Source: Aquimarina spinulae (lineage in GTDB: Bacteria > Bacteroidota > Bacteroidia > Flavobacteriales > Flavobacteriaceae). From it: 64,000 bases of DNA. The stretch covers positions 2,841,501 to 2,905,500 of the forward strand of contig NZ_CALSBP010000002.1 of the NCBI RefSeq assembly GCF_943373825.1. Direction: 5' to 3'. Shown here in pieces: positions 61,261 to 64,000 of the stretch. Under the pieces are notes generated by a model. The model was given only the letters and a program-made list of their open reading frames with translations, had not been told where the DNA came from and did not search any database. A program made the position numbers and the translations under genes. Positions within the stretch are counted from its first letter, which is position 1. Each line of letters opens with the position of its first letter.

Positions 61261-61291
61261 GACCTCACAGGTCTCCAAGACCTGTGAGGTC
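61261..61291. repeat. perfect copy of the GACCTCACAGG hairpin repeat
   Basis: GACCTCACAGGTCT, CCA, AGACCTGTGAGGTC: a perfect 14-base stem with a 3-base loop, followed by TATTTTTTT. A related degenerate copy lies between batA and batB (12621-12653). It can act as a terminator on the plus strand and probably also ends the minus-strand ABC gene. Confidence 0.7.
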
Positions 61292-61357
61292 TATTTTTTT
61301 AATTAGGGTTAGGGTCGATGTTTAATGCAACTTTTAGAGTAGCTTTCTTTTTGAAAC

Positions 61358-63049
61358 CTATTTTCCCTGCGGAATCGCATGTATTAGTTTTTTGGTATAA
61401 TCTCTTTTTGGGTTTTCATAAATCAAATCTGCATCCCCTTGCTCTTCTATTTTACCTTTATTCATAACCAATAGCTGATCAGACATATATTTTACGACAG
61501 CCAGATCATGTGATATGAAGATGTAGGTAAAACCAAAATTGCTTTTTAACTCATTTAATAAATTAAGCACTTGTGCTTGTACAGAAATATCTAATGCACT
61601 TACAGATTCATCACAGATAATAAGTTTTGGTTGTAATGCTATAGTACGCGCAATCCCGATACGTTGTCGTTGTCCACCACTAAACTCGTGCGGGTAACGG
61701 TTAAAATGTTCCTCAGTTAGGCTTACTCGCTCTAGTAATTCTATGACCTTTTGCTTTCGTTCTTTGTCATTGTTATATAAATTATGCGCCTGCATAGGTT
61801 CCATAATTGCTTTCCCTACAGTTAATCTTGGATTGAGTGATGCAAAAGGATCCTGAAATATCAACTGAATTTCTTTTCGAAGACTTCGTATCTCAGAAGA
61901 AGATAATTGTGTGATATCTTGTCCTTTATATATAACCTTACCTCTATTGGCTTTATCTAATTGTAAAATGGTATTTCCTAAAGTAGATTTACCACAACCC
62001 GATTCTCCTACGAGCCCCAAAGTCTCACCTTCATAGAGCTTAAAACTCACATCATCTACAGCTTTAAATTCTGCTTTTCCAAATAAACCAACCTTAGAAA
62101 AATAACTTTTTTCTACGTTTATAACTTCTAGTAGGGGTGATTGACTATACAAATTTTGATGATGCTGTTGTCGCTGTTCTTTGGTAATGATTTCCTTTTT
62201 TTGATCCGTATCCTCGAAAAAATCCGCAATAGTTGGTAGTTTTTGATATCTAACATTCATTGGGGGTCTTGCATTAATTAATGCTTTGGTGTATTCTTTT
62301 TGAGGATTGTGAAAAATGGTATCTGTTGTTCCGTATTCTATCATCTTTCCTTGATACATAACCAAAACATGATCTGCAACTTCTGAAACCAGTGAGAGGT
62401 CATGAGAAATAAATAAAATACTCATTTTATATTCTTCCTGCAGGCTTTTTAGCAAACCAATAATTTCTTTTTGTACTGTTACATCAAGTGCCGTCGTAGG
62501 TTCATCTGCAATAAGAAGCTTTGGTTTACAAGCAATAGCCATAGCAATCACGATACGTTGTTTTTGGCCTCCGCTTAATTGATGAGGATATGATTTGTAT
62601 GCCCGATCAGGTTCAGGAAGTTTTACTTTTTCGAATAAAGAAAGTACTTCTACTTTTATTTCTGCTTTAGACAGTGATGTGTGCTGAAATAAGATTTCTT
62701 CAACTTGTTTCCCACATTTCATAGAAGGATTTAAAGAACTCATAGGTTCCTGAAAAATCATAGCGATCTCATTACCACGAATCGCCCTATATTCTTTTTC
62801 ATTACAACTTAATAAAGAAATACCATCATAGATAATATTTCCTTTAGTGATTTTAGAAATTTTATTAGGCAGTAGTCCCAGGATAGCTAATGAAGCTACA
62901 GATTTACCACTCCCTGATTCTCCTACAACTCCTAATATTTCATTTTTATGAATGTCGAAAGAGATGTCGTAGAGTACTTGATTTTCTTTTTCTTCTGATA
63001 AAAAAGAGACACAAAGATTTTGTACAGAAAGCAGTGTAGTAGTATTCAT
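61358..63049 (-). CDS. ABC transporter protein with two fused ATPase domains (Dpp/Opp type)
   Basis: A 563-residue cytoplasmic protein equal to DppD and DppF fused in one chain. Domain 1 (~1-260) has Walker A GESGSGKS, signature LSGGQKQR and Walker B LLIADEPTTALD. Domain 2 (~310-560) has GESGCGKS, FSGGQRQR and LIICDESVSALD. Each is followed by the oligopeptide-transporter C-terminal extension (NPQKEYTKALINARP; NPKRDYTKKLIHAIP). Such fused proteins (YejF/GsiA type) drive peptide or nickel uptake. No permease or binding protein gene is adjacent in the window. Confidence 0.92.
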   Translation of the reverse strand: MNTTTLLSVQNLCVSFLSEEKENQVLYDISFDIHKNEILGVVGESGSGKSVASLAILGLLPNKISKITKGNIIYDGISLLSCNEKEYRAIRGNEIAMIFQEPMSSLNPSMKCGKQVEEILFQHTSLSKAEIKVEVLSLFEKVKLPEPDRAYKSYPHQLSGGQKQRIVIAMAIACKPKLLIADEPTTALDVTVQKEIIGLLKSLQEEYKMSILFISHDLSLVSEVADHVLVMYQGKMIEYGTTDTIFHNPQKEYTKALINARPPMNVRYQKLPTIADFFEDTDQKKEIITKEQRQQHHQNLYSQSPLLEVINVEKSYFSKVGLFGKAEFKAVDDVSFKLYEGETLGLVGESGCGKSTLGNTILQLDKANRGKVIYKGQDITQLSSSEIRSLRKEIQLIFQDPFASLNPRLTVGKAIMEPMQAHNLYNNDKERKQKVIELLERVSLTEEHFNRYPHEFSGGQRQRIGIARTIALQPKLIICDESVSALDISVQAQVLNLLNELKSNFGFTYIFISHDLAVVKYMSDQLLVMNKGKIEEQGDADLIYENPKRDYTKKLIHAIPQGK

Positions 63050-63152
63050 AACTTAAGCGTTAGGTAAATTTAGGGAATTCAACGCGTTCACAGATTTTTT
63101 TTTACAACTATTTTGGTGTGATATTTGTTATCTTTATCCGTCAAAGTATATT

Positions 63153-64000
63153 ATGAGGCTACTAAAACTTTCTCTTCGTACACGAATTTTTATCTCTATG
63201 ACTATATTGGTATTGTTGGCCTCTATTTTGATTGCAGCCGTTACGATCTATCAATATAAGGAGGAAGCAGAAGAATATCATCAAGGCCGATTAGAACGAA
63301 AAGAAGAACGAATTCAAATCACAATTAATAATGTATTAAAAAGGACAACTTATCCTGTAAGTAAGGAAAATATAGCATTAATTTTTAGAGAAAAAGATCG
63401 CATTTATCAAATTTCTGAAGAACATTCTATGCCTATTAATATTTATGGGCTTACGGGAAAATTATTAGTTAAATCAGAAGGTGGATTTGCAAAAGATACT
63501 ACCGATATCCAAATTAATCCTATTATTTTAGATACATTGGCTTCGCTTTATAATAAGAAGTATTTGGTAAAATCTGAAAAAAATGGAGAACGATTTTTAA
63601 CATCCTATACCTATATTACAGATGTTAAATCAAAACCTTTAGGGATTCTACATTTACCATATCTTGAAGATGATGATTTAATCACAAGAGAATTATTAGA
63701 GTTTTTGAAACGTCTGGGGCAGGTGTATTTACTAATGCTTTTAGTGGCAATTGTTTTGGCTTACTTTTTGTCAAAGTATATTACCAGATCCTTAAAGACA
63801 ATTTCTGAAACGATAGACCAGACCCGATTAGATAAGCGAAATAAACGAATAGATATTGGTGATGCCAGTGAAGAAATTTATTCATTGGTAAATGCCTATA
63901 ATAGTATGATCGATGAACTTGAACAAAGTGCTGCAATGCTTGCCAAAAGCGAGCGAGAGGCAGCATGGAGGGAAATGGCAAAACAGGTAGCGCACGAAAT
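63153..64000 (+). CDS. HAMP-domain sensor histidine kinase (partial, runs off right edge)
   Basis: An ATG at 63153 opens a frame that stays open to the end of the window (282 codons). It begins MRLLKLSLRTRIFISMTIL with a membrane helix at ~12-31, then a periplasmic sensor region (~32-185). A second helix follows (~190-208, VYLLMLLVAIVLAYFL), then a HAMP linker (SKYITRSLKTISETID) and the start of the kinase core, AAWREMAKQVAHE, whose last His is the expected phosphoacceptor. The H-box wording is that of NtrY-like kinases. The ATPase domain lies outside the window. Confidence 0.85.
   Translation, partial: MRLLKLSLRTRIFISMTILVLLASILIAAVTIYQYKEEAEEYHQGRLERKEERIQITINNVLKRTTYPVSKENIALIFREKDRIYQISEEHSMPINIYGLTGKLLVKSEGGFAKDTTDIQINPIILDTLASLYNKKYLVKSEKNGERFLTSYTYITDVKSKPLGILHLPYLEDDDLITRELLEFLKRLGQVYLLMLLVAIVLAYFLSKYITRSLKTISETIDQTRLDKRNKRIDIGDASEEIYSLVNAYNSMIDELEQSAAMLAKSEREAAWREMAKQVAHE

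Noticed and set aside
63781..63981. 66-codon minus-strand frame at the right edge
   Set aside because: Shadow of the partial sensor histidine kinase on the plus strand.

Overview
The window is low-GC DNA from a member of the Bacteroidota, almost certainly a marine Flavobacteriaceae. An Aquimarina-like organism would fit, but the genus is a guess. The evidence is gldH overlapping a RicT/PSP1-type gene, a complete Bat aerotolerance operon, a FecI/FecR/TonB-receptor unit with an STN domain, several TTG-N19/20-TAnnTTTG promoters, little use of Shine-Dalgarno sites, and many LSC/SSC-type lipoproteins. I see no tRNA, rRNA, CRISPR array, prophage or intact insertion sequence.

Layout. 1-7.7 kb: a LytTR-type two-component pair cut by the left edge, an alpha/beta hydrolase divergent from a frameshifted TetR regulator, a collagen-like lipoprotein, a metallophosphatase, an AlbA_2 protein and a short-chain dehydrogenase. 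8-17.6 kb: the MoxR-DUF58-Bat operon. 17.7-22.5 kb: a SulP transporter, a beta-carbonic anhydrase and a second SulP transporter, followed by convergent cvpA. 22.7-31.1 kb: a RelE/ParE toxin-antitoxin pair, a TonB receptor/FecR/sigma unit, then a divergent cluster of transglutaminase-7TM, ATP-grasp ligase and beta-barrel genes. 31.3-37.3 kb: mixed housekeeping and accessory genes including pheS. 37.3-44.4 kb: an accessory stretch holding two paralogous cassettes of tiny genes plus an Xre regulator, a TetR-controlled membrane-protein operon and a leucine-rich-repeat lipoprotein. 44.8-53.8 kb: trpS, plsC, a sigma factor with a membrane-anchored beta-barrel partner, recA, an orphan GG-leader peptide and trhO. 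53.9-64 kb: ricT-like/gldH, a class A penicillin-binding protein, a 3-oxoacid CoA-transferase whose two subunits are split by a peroxiredoxin, a fused two-ATPase ABC protein, and a sensor kinase cut by the right edge.

Best candidate for something undescribed: the cassette present twice, at 37353-38024 and 43577-44357. Each copy has a divergent small Xre-family regulator, a perfect inverted repeat in the divergent intergenic region, and two tiny genes (47-83 residues) that all encode one ~36-residue two-helix module (T-x-E/K-E/K-L-Y...Q...L-x-x-L). In one gene the module is tandemly duplicated, and its two copies differ mainly by silent changes, so selection has kept the protein. I recognise no known family for this module.

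Other notable points are a transglutaminase-7TM protein that keeps a Cys-His-Asp triad, a protein that would link the inner membrane to an outer-membrane barrel, the SulP/carbonic anhydrase/SulP arrangement, paired TetR operators, and a candidate small RNA near 61.2 kb.
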